A stretch of 58,054 nt of DNA. Origin: an uncultured Synechococcus sp. (lineage in GTDB: Bacteria > Cyanobacteriota > Cyanobacteriia > Phormidesmidales > Phormidesmidaceae). Within the stretch, counting starts at the first letter, position 1, and each line of letters starts with the position of its first letter. This document shows positions 16,107 through 25,175 of the stretch, one piece after another. The notes under the pieces are model-generated. The model was given only the letters and a program-made list of their open reading frames with translations. It made no database searches and was not told the DNA's origin. The DNA lies in assembly GCA_937911865.1 (NCBI GenBank), contig CALDSK010000220.1, positions 1 to 58,054 on the forward strand, given 5' to 3'. The translations under genes and the position numbers were made by a program.

Positions 16107-17078
16107 ATGGCCCTGTCACCTCTTCCTACCCAAAAGCCTGCTAATCTATCGGGTCAAGCTGTTTATCAGCGCCTTTCTGACAATATTCAGCAGGTTGTCA
16201 AAGGCCAGCCTGCGGCAATCAGAAAACTACTCGCGGCCTTCGCTAGCGGCGGCCATGTCCTGCTAGAAGATCATCCCGGTACGGGTAAAACAACGCTGGC
16301 CAAAGCGCTGGCATTTTCTGTTGATGTTGCCTTCAAGCGCATTCAGTTCACGCCTGACTTGCTGCCGTCTGATATTCTTGGCGTTTCGATTCTAGACCCT
16401 GAAAATCGAACCTTTCACTTTCACGAAGGTCCGATCTTTGCCAATATTGTTCTTGCGGATGAAATCAACCGCGCATCGCCGCGTACCCAGTCAGCCTTAT
16501 TAGAGGCAAAGGCCGAATCACAGGTCAGCGTTGACGGAACGCTTAATCAGCTCAAAGACCCCTTCTTTGTGATCGCTACCCAAAATCCAGTCGATGCGCG
16601 CGGCACCTACCCCTTACCCGAAGCGCAAATGGATCGCTTTGCTCTCCAGTTTCGGCTGGGCTATATCTCGGCTGAAACTGAGGTCGAGATTTTGTCTCAT
16701 CAAATTGAAACCCATCCCATTGAGACGGTTAGCCCTTGCGTTACAAGAGAAGACATTTTCGGGCTAAAGCAACAGGTCAAACAGATTCGCGTTAGCCCAG
16801 AGCTGAAACGCTATGTTGTTGATATTGTCAATGCGACCCGTCAGGCAGAAGGGGTGCAGCTAGGGGCAAGCCCAAGAGGGTCTATTGCACTGATGAAAGT
16901 CGCGCAGGCGCTGGCATTGTTCGATGGATACGACTTTGTCACGCCCGATCATATTCAAGAGATTGCCGTACCGGTACTCGCACATCGACTGGTAATGGAA
17001 GCGCAGTCTCGATTCTCGGGTCACACCGCTGAGCAGGTAGTGACCGACAGTTTGAAATCGCTGCCCGTTCCGGCTTAG
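16107..17078 (+). CDS. MoxR-family AAA+ ATPase
   Basis: A 323-residue cytoplasmic AAA+ ATPase of the MoxR class. Walker A is HPGTGKTTLAKALA (about residues 55-68), Walker B is IVLADEINRASPR, and sensor 1 is FFVIATQNPVDARGTYPLPEAQMDRF, all standard. MoxR proteins act as chaperones, often with a DUF58 or vWA partner; a DUF58 gene follows here. It starts only 40 bases after cupS, so read-through from the NDH-1MS operon is possible, though the three-gene MoxR-DUF58-transglutaminase set is common alone. Target unknown. Confidence 0.93.
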   Translation: MALSPLPTQKPANLSGQAVYQRLSDNIQQVVKGQPAAIRKLLAAFASGGHVLLEDHPGTGKTTLAKALAFSVDVAFKRIQFTPDLLPSDILGVSILDPENRTFHFHEGPIFANIVLADEINRASPRTQSALLEAKAESQVSVDGTLNQLKDPFFVIATQNPVDARGTYPLPEAQMDRFALQFRLGYISAETEVEILSHQIETHPIETVSPCVTREDIFGLKQQVKQIRVSPELKRYVVDIVNATRQAEGVQLGASPRGSIALMKVAQALALFDGYDFVTPDHIQEIAVPVLAHRLVMEAQSRFSGHTAEQVVTDSLKSLPVPA

Positions 17079-17111
17079 CACGAGCACAGGCAAAAGAGGG
17101 GCAAAAAAGTG

Positions 17112-18446
17112 ATGAATCGCGCTATCTATCGACTGCTGCGGCTCAACCATAGGGTGAGGCTATGGTTGAGCCGACAGCTCACGCCGAGCGGCTTGTGGCT
17201 GCTGGCCGGGCTATTTGTTTTTGGACTCATTGGGCTCGATATCAAGCGCAGTATTTCCTACCAAATCTTTGTCTTTTTGCTAGCGATATTAGTTGTCAGC
17301 ATTGTTCTTAGCCGATTGGGTCGCTATCGATTTAGCGCCGTTCGCAGGCTGCCTCGCTTTGGGACAGTGGGCACGCCGCTGCAGTACCGAGTGGTAATTG
17401 ATAATCGAAGCCGCAGGCCACAGCAAGGCGTGAGCCTAGTTGAATCGTTTGAGAATGCGCTGCCTAACTTTCGCACGTTTCAAAATATTGTGAGGCAGAG
17501 TAGACAGGCAAAAAATAGTCGAAGCGAATGGTTTCGGCTGCTGGCACTTAGAAAATGGACCTTTGCCCCCGCAGTGCCGCTCCCTTCACTAGCAGCTCAA
17601 GGAGAAACCGAAGTCATCGGTGAGATTATTCCGCTGCGACGGGGACTGTTGAGATTTCAGCGGCTCACACTTGCCTGCCCCGATCCGCTTGGGCTAGTCA
17701 ACCGCTGCATCTCTATTGATCGTCCACAGTCTGTTCTAATACTGCCCCAACGCTATGAACTGCCAGCCCTTCGGCTACCCGGCTCGCGGCGCAATCAGGC
17801 AGATAGTTTGGCGCTAGCCGCTTCGGTAGGCGACTCAGAAGAGTTTCGAGCGCTAAGAGAATATCGACCAGGAGACTCACCTCGCAAAATTCATTGGAAA
17901 AGCTGGGCAAAGCTGGGTAAGCCTGTCATTCGAGAAGAGCAGGAAGAATATTCTGTTCGTCATGCATTAATTTTAGATACGTTTCAAGCAGAGGATTATA
18001 GCGAAGTGATGGAAGAGGCGATCGCAATCGCAGCCTCTCTCGCTTACACTGTCCAAACCCAAGAATCCTTGCTAGACATGGTGTTCGTTAACGATCAGGC
18101 ACATTGCTTTACCGTCGGCCGCGGGCTTGGCCAAAGCGAGTATCTGCTAGAACTGTTGGCTTCTGTGGTGCCCTGTCAGGATAAGGGGTTTGAGACGCTG
18201 CTGCCGCTGGTGCGATCGCGTCTTTCCTTACTCAGTGGCTGCATCTGCATTTTTCTCACGTGGAATCGCGATCGCCAAACCCTCATAGAACAGCTTCAGG
18301 CCGCAGGCATTCCGGTTCTAGTACTGATCATCGCGCCAGAAAAAGGCTTGGCCACACCCCCAGACCACAGCTGCCTACAAGACGCTGACAGCAGCCTGCA
18401 CGTTTTAACCGTGAACAACATTCAGGCGGGGCTACTGGCGTTATGA
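17112..18446 (+). CDS. DUF58-domain membrane protein
   Basis: About 444 residues. Two N-terminal membrane helices (LWLLAGLFVFGLIGLDI and IFVFLLAILVVSIVLS) are followed by a large soluble part. The DUF58 core is REYRPGDSPRKIHWKSWAKLGKPVIREE, followed by a vWA-like strand (HALILDTF). A GTG at 17109 sits directly before the ATG at 17112; GAGGGG lies upstream. The stop overlaps the next gene by four bases (ATGA). In such clusters the DUF58 protein is thought to bridge the MoxR ATPase and the transglutaminase-like protein. The physiological role here is not known. Confidence 0.9.
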   Translation: MNRAIYRLLRLNHRVRLWLSRQLTPSGLWLLAGLFVFGLIGLDIKRSISYQIFVFLLAILVVSIVLSRLGRYRFSAVRRLPRFGTVGTPLQYRVVIDNRSRRPQQGVSLVESFENALPNFRTFQNIVRQSRQAKNSRSEWFRLLALRKWTFAPAVPLPSLAAQGETEVIGEIIPLRRGLLRFQRLTLACPDPLGLVNRCISIDRPQSVLILPQRYELPALRLPGSRRNQADSLALAASVGDSEEFRALREYRPGDSPRKIHWKSWAKLGKPVIREEQEEYSVRHALILDTFQAEDYSEVMEEAIAIAASLAYTVQTQESLLDMVFVNDQAHCFTVGRGLGQSEYLLELLASVVPCQDKGFETLLPLVRSRLSLLSGCICIFLTWNRDRQTLIEQLQAAGIPVLVLIIAPEKGLATPPDHSCLQDADSSLHVLTVNNIQAGLLAL

Positions 18447-20524
18447 CACCTACTGGCAAAAGATTAGGAAGATTAGGATTAGGAAAACTGCGATTAGGAA
18501 AACTGGGAGCCATAGACAGTGCTAGCCTCTGTAGCTTAGCGATCGCACTTTGGGGCTATCAAACCAGCCTGTTCTTCGTCGCCCTGCCCATCATTCTCAT
18601 TCTCGAAGCCCGGCACGTTATCCAACAGCGCTGGCAAATTTCTCTTTCAGATCTCAAAGAAGCTGGCAAGCTCTGCGCCGCGCTGCTGGCGATTCTGCTT
18701 GTCATTATTGTTACCGTCAAGAAATCTGTTTTTATCTACACGCTGCTGCAATGGCTGCCTGTCGCCGGGCTCCCCTTGCTGATCGCTCAAACCTATGGTC
18801 TCGGCGTCCAAACACTACTCACAGAACAGTTTCAAAAAGGCAACTACATTAGCCAAGCTAGCCACCGTTCTAGCCTGCGTCAGCACAGCCCGTTCAATCT
18901 GCATCACCTCTACTTCGGTGTTTGCATCGCTGCCAGTAGCGCTACTGACAGCGACCATTTTGTTTTTTATATTGGCGCAACGACTCTAACAGGACTGCTT
19001 CTATGGCCACTGCGCCCCGCTCGCTCTGAGCCAGCGCTCTGGCTACTGCTCTTTTGCCTGTCCGCAGGGCTCGGCTTTGCCGGACATCGACAGCTGGCAC
19101 ACTTTCAACAGCAGCTGGAAGCGCAGGTAATCGCCATGATTGGCAATATGGCCAGCGGCGCAGTCAATCCTGACGGCAACAGTACCCGAATGGGATCGGT
19201 CGGTAGGCTCAAGCTTTCTAATAGCATTGCATTCCGAGTTAAGGCAGACCAAGCGCTGCCGGATACGTTCCCAGTTCTCCTTCAAGAAGCTACCTACAAC
19301 CAATACAAACTCTCTACGTGGACCGCGGAAAATTCTCTCTTTAGCGACGTCCCCCCCGGCAGCGATGACGGGGAGTGGATTCTCGGACCCGCTACCGAGC
19401 AAGATGTCACCCTTACCATCTCCACTGACCTAGAGCGCGGCGACGGCATTCTAACCTTGCCTCGTGGGACTTCCAGGCTTCAGCAACTGCCTGTCGAAGA
19501 AATGCAGCGAAATCAGTTTGGTGCGGTGCAGGTCAACGCCAAAGGCAGCGCTGCTTACCAGGTGCAGTTCTCTCGTGGGACAGGCTCGTTGGACGCTAGA
19601 CCCACATCAGCAGATCTTCAGGTGCCTAACGTCGATAAAGCGGCGGTCGAAAGCGTGTTTGATCAACTATCGCTCACAGGAAAATCTGAGCGTGAAATCG
19701 TCAGCCTTATCGCTGCCTACTTTCAAGACTTTCAATACTCTCTAGACCTGATCAAGCCAGACCCGGCGGTCTCGGCAGTCTCTGACTTCTTACTCAACAC
19801 TCAGACCGGCCACTGCGAGTACTTTGCCTCTGCGACTGCGCTGCTGCTACGCGAAGCGGGCATTCCGGCTCGCTATGCCGTGGGCTATTCAGCGCACGAA
19901 TTCAGTTCGCTGGAGGGGCAATACATCGTTCGCAGCCGCGACGCCCACGCCTGGACCCTGTTCTACCTTGATGGCCGCTGGCAAACGCTAGATACCACCC
20001 CGCCCGACTGGACTGCCCAAGAAAAAGCAATGACCTCGCCTCTCCAAGTCATCTCTGACTTTTTTGCCTTTCTAGGATTTCAGGCAAGCTACCGGATTCG
20101 TCAGCTGGGCGAACTCGGTTTAAAAGAGGTGCTGATGATTGTCATTCCTCTCTTTTGCTACTTGCTATGGCGCTCAGTACAGGTGTTTCAGGGCCAGCAA
20201 ACCAACAGCACAGCCAATACTAATCAGTTAAAACAACAGAAACCAAACGGGCTAGACTCAGAGTTCTACCAGATTGAGAAAACGCTGAGTGAGCAGGGGC
20301 TAGAGAGACTAAGAACAGAATCTTTCTTACAGTGGGGCGATCGCATTCAAGCAGCCCTATCACCCTCACAACAATCAACATTCAAACCGGCACTCATCCT
20401 GCACTATCGCTATCGATTTGACCCACAAGGGCTCACGGCAACAGAACGGCAGCAGCTTCAATCCCTCAGCCAGCAGTGGCTAGTAGAGCATTCGAAGAAA
20501 AATGCAGAAGAACAGAATCATTAA
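18443..20524 (+). CDS. Transglutaminase-like (TgpA-type) membrane protein
   Basis: A 693-residue protein: several N-terminal membrane helices, an extracytoplasmic transglutaminase-like domain, a further helix (about nt 20127-20178), and a cytoplasmic C-terminal domain of DUF4129 type. The catalytic triad is visible: C458 (TGHCEYFASATALLLREAG), H502 (SRDAHAWTLFY) and D517 (LDTTPPDW). The N-terminus carries a small repeat, RLGRLGLGKLRLGKLG, encoded by direct repeats. It is translationally coupled to the DUF58 gene. Such proteins act on surface or periplasmic protein substrates as protease or crosslinker; the substrate is unknown. Its stop overlaps the stop of the convergent response-regulator gene. 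Confidence 0.9.
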   Translation: MTPTGKRLGRLGLGKLRLGKLGAIDSASLCSLAIALWGYQTSLFFVALPIILILEARHVIQQRWQISLSDLKEAGKLCAALLAILLVIIVTVKKSVFIYTLLQWLPVAGLPLLIAQTYGLGVQTLLTEQFQKGNYISQASHRSSLRQHSPFNLHHLYFGVCIAASSATDSDHFVFYIGATTLTGLLLWPLRPARSEPALWLLLFCLSAGLGFAGHRQLAHFQQQLEAQVIAMIGNMASGAVNPDGNSTRMGSVGRLKLSNSIAFRVKADQALPDTFPVLLQEATYNQYKLSTWTAENSLFSDVPPGSDDGEWILGPATEQDVTLTISTDLERGDGILTLPRGTSRLQQLPVEEMQRNQFGAVQVNAKGSAAYQVQFSRGTGSLDARPTSADLQVPNVDKAAVESVFDQLSLTGKSEREIVSLIAAYFQDFQYSLDLIKPDPAVSAVSDFLLNTQTGHCEYFASATALLLREAGIPARYAVGYSAHEFSSLEGQYIVRSRDAHAWTLFYLDGRWQTLDTTPPDWTAQEKAMTSPLQVISDFFAFLGFQASYRIRQLGELGLKEVLMIVIPLFCYLLWRSVQVFQGQQTNSTANTNQLKQQKPNGLDSEFYQIEKTLSEQGLERLRTESFLQWGDRIQAALSPSQQSTFKPALILHYRYRFDPQGLTATERQQLQSLSQQWLVEHSKKNAEEQNH

Positions 20525-22578
20525 GCATTCATATCTTTCAACGCGCGTTCTGCTGACAAATAGCGTTCCCGGTGGTCTTGAGACAACATCTTAGAAAGGA
20601 TGTCAGCCATATCAGGCGTCATAGACGGCAGCAGCTGCAGCGGCGAAGCGCTAGAAAGCAGAATATTGGTTAGCACCTCAGGCGTTTTACCCGTCAGCAT
20701 TTGTAGCGCAATCATCCCCACCGCGTAGATATCGCTACTCAGCACCGCCTCGCCGATGCGCTGCTCAATGGGCATATAAACATGCTCGTAGTCAAACGGC
20801 TTGTATTTCTCAGGCGATCGCCCGCTCAAATAAACGGACAGCCGCTGACTCAAGCCCAAATTTAACAGCTGTAATCGACCATCGCTTGAACAGCGCCACA
20901 GGTGGCCAGGCTGCAGTGAAGAATGCACAATTTGCTGAGCGTGAAAAGGCACTAGCGCCTCTAGCATGTCTCTGATCGATTGCAGCACCATCTTCGGCTC
21001 TGCCTGTTGTCCCTCCGATAAGCTATCTAGCAGAAGCTGACCTTCTGTGTATGCCTGAAACCAGCCAAACGTACCTTCTTGCTTAAAAAAGCTCAAGACC
21101 TCTGCAATGTGATCGTGACGAGAGATGGCTTTAAGACGCGATCGCTCCACCGCCAGCTCAGCTCTAAAGTCTTCTAGGACCGAATCATCTTCAATGCCAG
21201 GAGAAAATACTTCTACCAAACATAGATCAGCCGTCGAAACGTCAGGATGTTTGACAAGCTCGACGTGGCTCAGCGGCGAGCGAGCGAACGTGTGGTGCAA
21301 AGGATAAGATTTGGCAGGGAAAGAAAAATTAGCCGATGTTCGCCTGGCCGATTGGGCGGTCTGGGCTGGTGCCGACAGATCGGGTACCTGCTGAAAAGAG
21401 GCTGGCGGAGAAGAAGCTGGCGGAGAAGAGACTGGCGGAGAGGAAACTGGCGAAGAAAAGGCCGATTGAGAGGATGCAGCAAATTGGCTAGGGAAGGTTC
21501 GAGCAGGCACTGACTGAGCAGGCACTGACTGAGCAGATACTACTTGAGAAGAAACTGGTGGTTGAGAAGAGGCTGGCGGAGCAGAGTCTACCTCTGTCGC
21601 GTCGTCGGGCTGTGCGCTAGATATCTGCTGACGGGTCGCTTGCAGGGTTTCTAGCTGCGAGCGAATTCTAGCCATCACAATGGCTAGATTGATTGGCTTA
21701 GTCACATAGTCATTAGCCCCTATATCAAAAGCTTGAACAATCTGGTCATCGCTGTCATTGGCAGTCATGATGATTGCAGGCAGTGCCGTTTTAGCGTAGG
21801 TAGAACGTAGCTGCCGAAGGGTTTCCAGATTGCCAGTTGCTGGCACCACAATATCTAAAAGGACTAGATCAACCGAAAAATCTCTAAGAACTGCGATCGC
21901 AGTAGGCGTATCACTAGCCTCAATCACGCTATAGCCTTTACGCTGCAAGTGAGCGCTCAAAATCTGGCGGTTGATCTCATTGTCGTTTACGACTAGCAGC
22001 GTAAACGGACTGCTAGGCTGAATCGGTTCAGGCGCGGCTAGCGTGGGCGATTGGCCATTGGAAGACAGGTCATTAGAAGAGACGCCATTAGAAGAAAGAT
22101 TATCCTGAAGTGGGGAAAAATTAGCCGCTCTCGCAACAGAGACCGACGGGGCTGCTCCGTTTGAGGATTGAGCCTTTGACTGTGCTGAACCAGCGGCTGA
22201 TACATCGGTTGCTATATCCGCTGTAAAAGAACGAATCGTTTTCAGCAGCTGCTTAAACTCAACCGGCTTGGTGGCATAGTCATCGCAGCCTGCGGCCAGT
22301 GCTTTATCGCGATCGCCCACCATCGCATGAGCAGTTAGCGCAATGATTGGAATCGACTGCGTTTGCTCGTCTGCTTTCAACCGCCGGGTGGTTTCCCAAC
22401 CGTCTAACACTGGAATACTCATATCCATCAAAATCAGGCTCGGGTTTTCTGCCTTGGCCTTCGTAATGCCAGCAGCACCGTCCGTTGCCACCACCACCTC
22501 ATAGCCCTGCCGCAGCAAACGACGGCTAAGCATATCTTGATTTAGCGGATTATCTTCAACCAGTAAGATTTTGATCAT
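20521..22578 (-). CDS. Double receiver domain protein with C-terminal pseudokinase
   Basis: A 685-residue cytoplasmic protein. Receiver 1 (about 1-118) has acidic E8/D9, phospho-acceptor D52 and K104. A Ser/Asn-rich linker leads to receiver 2 (about 192-310), with D199, D242 and a conserved Lys; one acidic residue is replaced by N198. A Pro/Ser-rich linker with repeated SSPPVSSPPA-like units follows, then a kinase-fold domain (about 430-685). In it the HRD motif reads VHSSLQPGHLW, the DFG segment reads LLNLGLS, and no glycine loop or catalytic Lys is evident. Late kinase features (SDIYAVGMIALQMLTGKTP, RYLSAERALKDM) are intact. I call it a pseudokinase that may dock or be switched by receiver phosphorylation. 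It is last in a binding protein / hybrid kinase operon. Confidence 0.85.
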   Translation of the reverse strand: MIKILLVEDNPLNQDMLSRRLLRQGYEVVVATDGAAGITKAKAENPSLILMDMSIPVLDGWETTRRLKADEQTQSIPIIALTAHAMVGDRDKALAAGCDDYATKPVEFKQLLKTIRSFTADIATDVSAAGSAQSKAQSSNGAAPSVSVARAANFSPLQDNLSSNGVSSNDLSSNGQSPTLAAPEPIQPSSPFTLLVVNDNEINRQILSAHLQRKGYSVIEASDTPTAIAVLRDFSVDLVLLDIVVPATGNLETLRQLRSTYAKTALPAIIMTANDSDDQIVQAFDIGANDYVTKPINLAIVMARIRSQLETLQATRQQISSAQPDDATEVDSAPPASSQPPVSSQVVSAQSVPAQSVPARTFPSQFAASSQSAFSSPVSSPPVSSPPASSPPASFQQVPDLSAPAQTAQSARRTSANFSFPAKSYPLHHTFARSPLSHVELVKHPDVSTADLCLVEVFSPGIEDDSVLEDFRAELAVERSRLKAISRHDHIAEVLSFFKQEGTFGWFQAYTEGQLLLDSLSEGQQAEPKMVLQSIRDMLEALVPFHAQQIVHSSLQPGHLWRCSSDGRLQLLNLGLSQRLSVYLSGRSPEKYKPFDYEHVYMPIEQRIGEAVLSSDIYAVGMIALQMLTGKTPEVLTNILLSSASPLQLLPSMTPDMADILSKMLSQDHRERYLSAERALKDMNA

Positions 22579-22674
22579 GCTGCCAACAGTTAAACACCCA
22601 AACAGTTACAGACCTAAACAGTTACAGACCTAGACAGTCACAGACCCAAATCAGTGAACTGCGTCCTCAAACCG

Positions 22675-25059
22675 CTACACACTCACAGGGGAGTCTGCCA
22701 AACTCTCTATATCTTCAACGACATCAGGCATACCTAGCTCAGCTGCAGAATAAATGCCCTGGACACTATCACCTAACCTTTGCCGATCCTCCGGTGAGAG
22801 CATACCGCCCTCACCCACCAGAATAATCGGCATTCTCGCAGCGCCTTCGGCTTGACGCAGCTTCAAAATTAAATCGCAGTTGTTTTGCCTTGCCAGTGAC
22901 ATATCAACCACTGTCAAGTCCGGTAGCCGATGAGACAAACAGGCCAGCGCTTGCTCAAGGCTATGCACAGTCTGAACGTCAAACGGATTGCGCCGCAGCG
23001 TCTGAGTAATGTGGTCGCACATCTCACCTTCTAGAGCGACCACCAAAACAGAGACAGCGCCTGAGTCTCCCAATCCTGCCATTCCAGCCGGTTCTGCTAT
23101 CCCCATCGCGTTTGTCGTTCCAACAGAGCCTGCCGAGCCTAGCAGCTGAGGAAAGCGTAGAGTAAAGGTGGAGCCCTGACCATAGACGCTCTCTACCGCA
23201 ATTGTGCCGCCCATCAAATTGACAAACTCTTGCGTGATTGTCAGACCTAAACCAGTGCCTCCATGACGACGCGTCGTCGAAGCATCCGCCTGCACAAAGG
23301 CCTCAAAGACCTTGTTCAAGTGTTCTGGCTTCATGCCGATGCCTGTATCTTGCACCGAAAATTGAACAAACTGTCCCCTGTGCGTTTTTATCGGTTTTAC
23401 CTCGAACGTAATTCGTCCTTGATCGGTAAATTTGTTGGCATTGCTCAGCACGTTGAGCAAGCACTGTCGCAATTTATCGGCATCTGTCTCCATATGCCGA
23501 GGAACAGTCACTGTACCCAGCACTAGCGTATTACCCTTGTTTTCAGCAGCTGGCTGGATCATTGATAAAACATCTTGGGTAAGCTGCATCACATCGACCT
23601 GGCTCAGCTTCAGGTCCATTTGTCCCGCTTCTACCTTAGAAAGATCTAGCACCGCGTTAATTAAGCTCAAGAGATGACGGCCCGAGTGCTGAATCTTGAG
23701 TAAATCTGGCACAAAGGCAAATTGACCAGAGAGTTCAGCGTCTTCTTCAAGCATTTCGCTATAGCCAATAATGCTGTTGAGCGGCGTTCGCAGCTCGTGA
23801 CTCATATTGGCCAAAAAGTCGCTTTTGGCATGGGTCGCGGCTTCAGCAGCTTCCTTCGCCTGGGCTAGGTCGGCAGTTCGCTCTTGAACCCGCATCTCTA
23901 GTCTTTGATTGGTCTGCGCCAGCGTCTCAAAAGAGTCTCGCACCTGCTGCGCCATTTGGTTAAAGGTCTGCGCCAGCACGCCAATCTCATCTTCGCCTTC
24001 GACCGGAATGCTGTAGTTCAAATTTCCCTGCTCAATCTGTAAGGCACCGTCCGTAATCGCCAGTACAGGCCGGGTGATTCGGCGAGAGACCCAATACACG
24101 CCAGCCAGCAGCAAAGCGCTTGAGAGTAGTCCAACCAGGGCAATGTTTCTAGCGAGCGATCTAGCCGGGAAAAAGGCTTCTCGCTGATCGATCTCAGCGA
24201 GAAGCGCTACGTTTTCGGTTTCTAGCCACCGGTAAACCCCCAAAACGGGCGTTCCCGCATAGTTCTCGTAGAGCCCGGAACCATCTTCACCGCTGGTTGC
24301 CGCATCAATCCCTAAGCTGCTCACGCCGCTAGAGACGCGATCGCCGTCCTCCACTTCTGAAGCAATAAAGGTGTTCTTACGTTCCAAGCGCCCAATCAGA
24401 TAGGTCTCGGCGCTTTCTCCCAGTCCGGTTTTTTCTCGAATCAGCTCGTCCACTTCTGCTAGGTCCAGCGTGACAGAGAGAACCGCAATCCGCTGATTTG
24501 CAGCATTTAAAATGGGCGTTGCGAAGGTGACTGTCGCTTCATTCGTAATAGGGGAGCTGTAAAAAGTAGGTCTAATATCCGTTTCATTCGCCGTAAAATA
24601 GGTAGTCGTTGACCCTAACGGCTGATACTTGTTACGCAACTGCTCGTTCGTCGAAAAAAGAACAATTCCGCCCTCACTCAAAATAGAAATTTCTTGCAGG
24701 CTAGGCTTGGTTCGACTAATTTTTTCAAAGACACGTGCGGTTTTGTTGTAGGTGGTTTGCCGCATCGCCGGGGTGATGCTTTCATCCGAAGCGCTTTGGG
24801 CCACCAGCAGCTTTGCTTGGTCGTGAACTTCGGCCAAACTGGCCAGCAAAAGAATGTCCTGATACTGAGTTTGTAGCCATTTGCCAATCTGAGCATTCTT
24901 AAGTGAGCTGGCAACCTCAAGACGATCGAAAACAGACTGCTTTAAAGACTCTCTAGCAGAAAAATAGCTGGTCGTAGAGATAGTGGCAACCGTCGCAATC
25001 GATAGCAAAGAGAAGGGCAAAATGAGTTTGTTTAACAAACTTTTTTTAGCGATTTTCAC
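22675..25059 (-). CDS. Hybrid sensor histidine kinase, Cache-type sensor
   Basis: A 794-residue membrane kinase. TM1 is about residues 13-34 and is followed by a roughly 260-residue extracytoplasmic sensor of dCache appearance ([16 protein letters not shown], later [18 protein letters not shown]). Then come TM2 (about 300-322), HAMP and a coiled coil. HisKA has H421 in [19 protein letters not shown]. The ATPase domain has [16 protein letters not shown] and GTGLGL. A C-terminal receiver-like domain keeps VVDMS with the phospho-acceptor Asp but has VVALEGEM where the acidic pair should be, so it may be degenerate. The start is a GTG. It lies between a periplasmic binding lipoprotein and a receiver-pseudokinase, its likely input and output partners. 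Confidence 0.92.
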   Translation of the reverse strand: MKIAKKSLLNKLILPFSLLSIATVATISTTSYFSARESLKQSVFDRLEVASSLKNAQIGKWLQTQYQDILLLASLAEVHDQAKLLVAQSASDESITPAMRQTTYNKTARVFEKISRTKPSLQEISILSEGGIVLFSTNEQLRNKYQPLGSTTTYFTANETDIRPTFYSSPITNEATVTFATPILNAANQRIAVLSVTLDLAEVDELIREKTGLGESAETYLIGRLERKNTFIASEVEDGDRVSSGVSSLGIDAATSGEDGSGLYENYAGTPVLGVYRWLETENVALLAEIDQREAFFPARSLARNIALVGLLSSALLLAGVYWVSRRITRPVLAITDGALQIEQGNLNYSIPVEGEDEIGVLAQTFNQMAQQVRDSFETLAQTNQRLEMRVQERTADLAQAKEAAEAATHAKSDFLANMSHELRTPLNSIIGYSEMLEEDAELSGQFAFVPDLLKIQHSGRHLLSLINAVLDLSKVEAGQMDLKLSQVDVMQLTQDVLSMIQPAAENKGNTLVLGTVTVPRHMETDADKLRQCLLNVLSNANKFTDQGRITFEVKPIKTHRGQFVQFSVQDTGIGMKPEHLNKVFEAFVQADASTTRRHGGTGLGLTITQEFVNLMGGTIAVESVYGQGSTFTLRFPQLLGSAGSVGTTNAMGIAEPAGMAGLGDSGAVSVLVVALEGEMCDHITQTLRRNPFDVQTVHSLEQALACLSHRLPDLTVVDMSLARQNNCDLILKLRQAEGAARMPIILVGEGGMLSPEDRQRLGDSVQGIYSAAELGMPDVVEDIESLADSPVSV

Positions 25060-25175
25060 GAGAGGCTACCATCCTGGGGAGAAAAAGGAGAACGAAAAAG
25101 TGAGCTTGGAAAAAAGATCAACGAGTCAGCGCAGCAGCGACTATGAGCAGCGATTACAAAAGGAGGCCAGTCGCA

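Noticed and set aside
20521..20524. Overlapping convergent stop codons as a sequence error
   Set aside because: Both proteins end at normal family positions; a four-base convergent overlap is plausible.
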